A DNA stretch of 12,884 bases. It comes from Actinomycetales bacterium (GTDB lineage: Bacteria > Actinomycetota > Actinomycetes > Propionibacteriales > Nocardioidaceae). Shown here piece by piece: positions 12,183 through 12,884 of the stretch. The translations under genes were made by a program, and so were the position numbers. The notes under the pieces are model-generated. The model made no database searches. It had not been told where the DNA came from and worked only from the letters and a program-made list of their open reading frames with translations. Each line of letters begins with the position of its first letter. The stretch's first letter is position 1. Location of the stretch: positions 1 through 12,884 of the forward strand of contig JAAZCT010000064.1 of assembly GCA_012513165.1 (NCBI GenBank), given 5' to 3'.

Positions 12183-12884
12183 GTGTCCGCACCTGATCTC
12201 TCTGAAACCATCAAGTCGCTTTCGGCAACCTTGACCTCGATCGAGAGGGTGCTGGATCTTCCAAAGATGTCAGCGGAGATCGCCGAGTTGCAAGAACAAG
12301 TCGGCGCCCCTGACCTGTGGGACAACCAAGAGAACGCGCAGCGCGTGACCGGTCGGCTTTCCGCGCTGCAGGCGCAAATCGACCGGGTCGAGAGTCTGCG
12401 CAGTCGCCTCGAAGACTCCGAAATCTTGATCGAGTTAGCCGCCGAAGAGGGCGACCCGGATTCTCTGGACGAAGCCCAAGCCGAAGTTGCTCGCCTCACT
12501 GATTTGATTGACAGTCTCGAAGTTCGCACCTTGTTGTCGGGCGAATACGACGAGCGCGAAGCGCTGATCTCGATTCGCTCTGGGGCTGGTGGCGTCGATG
12601 CGGCCGACTTCGCAGAAATGTTGCAGCGCATGTATATCCGCTGGTCCGAACGCCACGGCTATCCGGTCGAGGTCTATGACACGTCGTACGCCGAAGAAGC
12701 CGGACTGAAGTCCACCACCTTCGCAGTCAAGGCGCCATATGCCTACGGAACCCTGTCGGTCGAGGCCGGAACGCATCGTCTGGTTCGCATTTCTCCGTTC
12801 GACAATCAAGGCCGTCGTCAAACTTCTTTTGCTGCCGTCGAAGTGGTTCCAGTGCTGGAAGCGACAGACGAGGTCGATATTCCC
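12183..12884 (+). CDS. prfB: Peptide chain release factor 2, 5' part (runs off the window end)
   Basis: 234 codons are present. RF2 recognises UGA and UAA stop codons and releases the finished protein from the ribosome. The N-terminal helical domain (residues about 1-110: [31 protein letters not shown]) is followed by [32 protein letters not shown]. The stop-codon recognition tripeptide Ser204-Pro205-Phe206 ([15 protein letters not shown]) identifies RF2 rather than RF1. The catalytic GGQ motif lies beyond the window. The frame is uninterrupted, so there is no E. coli-type programmed frameshift. The GTG is the first possible start, as TAA lies four codons upstream. Its AAAGGG is directly adjacent and so poorly spaced. 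Confidence 0.95.
   Translation, partial: MSAPDLSETIKSLSATLTSIERVLDLPKMSAEIAELQEQVGAPDLWDNQENAQRVTGRLSALQAQIDRVESLRSRLEDSEILIELAAEEGDPDSLDEAQAEVARLTDLIDSLEVRTLLSGEYDEREALISIRSGAGGVDAADFAEMLQRMYIRWSERHGYPVEVYDTSYAEEAGLKSTTFAVKAPYAYGTLSVEAGTHRLVRISPFDNQGRRQTSFAAVEVVPVLEATDEVDIP

Noticed and set aside
12183..12300. Programmed +1 frameshift in prfB
   Set aside because: The first 234 codons read through without an in-frame stop, and no stop with a slippery CTT context occurs.

Overview
The window looks like chromosomal DNA of a Gram-positive actinobacterium. The evidence is moderately high G+C (judged by eye), frequent GTG starts and ATGA/GTGA stop-start overlaps. Several families present are mainly actinobacterial: WS/DGAT acyltransferase, DUF2505, a DUF6912-like protein, and the short TadA-TadB-TadC-pilin-TadE set with no secretin. 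The gene order resembles Micrococcales/Actinomycetales-type genomes, but the genus cannot be named. No tRNA, rRNA, CRISPR array or mobile element was seen. The longest gene-free stretch is about 200 bp (606-806), and it carries regulatory signals.

Layout. (1) 1-605, minus: 5' part of a membrane-anchored LysM protein, preceded by a promoter with two superimposed repeat systems. (2) 807-1512: a conserved hypothetical gene (+) and a small excisionase/BldC-type HTH gene (-) that converge and overlap by 35 bp. (3) 1616-3432: a SAF-domain protein (CpaB/RcpC-like) and a CpaE/TadZ-like ATPase, the first half of a Tad pilus locus. (4) 3492-5200: WS/DGAT acyltransferase plus a small acidic DUF6912-like gene, ending in a strong hairpin terminator. 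(5) 5298-6425, minus: a PspA/IM30-like coiled-coil gene followed by a DUF2505 (SRPBCC-like) gene. (6) 6571-7518: secreted CHAP-domain wall hydrolase with a Pro-Thr linker and a basic Ig-like tail. (7) 7676-12114: tadA, tadB, tadC, a small pilin, two TadE-type pseudopilins and a TadG-like protein, nearly all with overlapping ends. (8) 12183-12884: 5' part of prfB (RF2), preceded by a possible 12-codon leader ORF.

How the parts may work together. SAF and CpaE-like proteins plus TadA (motor ATPase), TadB/TadC (inner-membrane platform), the Flp-like pilin and three pseudopilin-like proteins form a monoderm Tad (type IVc) pilus or secretion apparatus. No prepilin peptidase (TadV/CpaA) lies in the window, so processing must be encoded elsewhere. 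The locus is split by about 4.2 kb of lipid-, envelope- and wall-related genes. The flanking LysM and CHAP proteins could help the pilus pass through or anchor in peptidoglycan, but that is inference. A TTTTCCACA-type motif occurs upstream of both halves of the locus (near 1565-1596 and 7561-7609), which suggests a common regulator.
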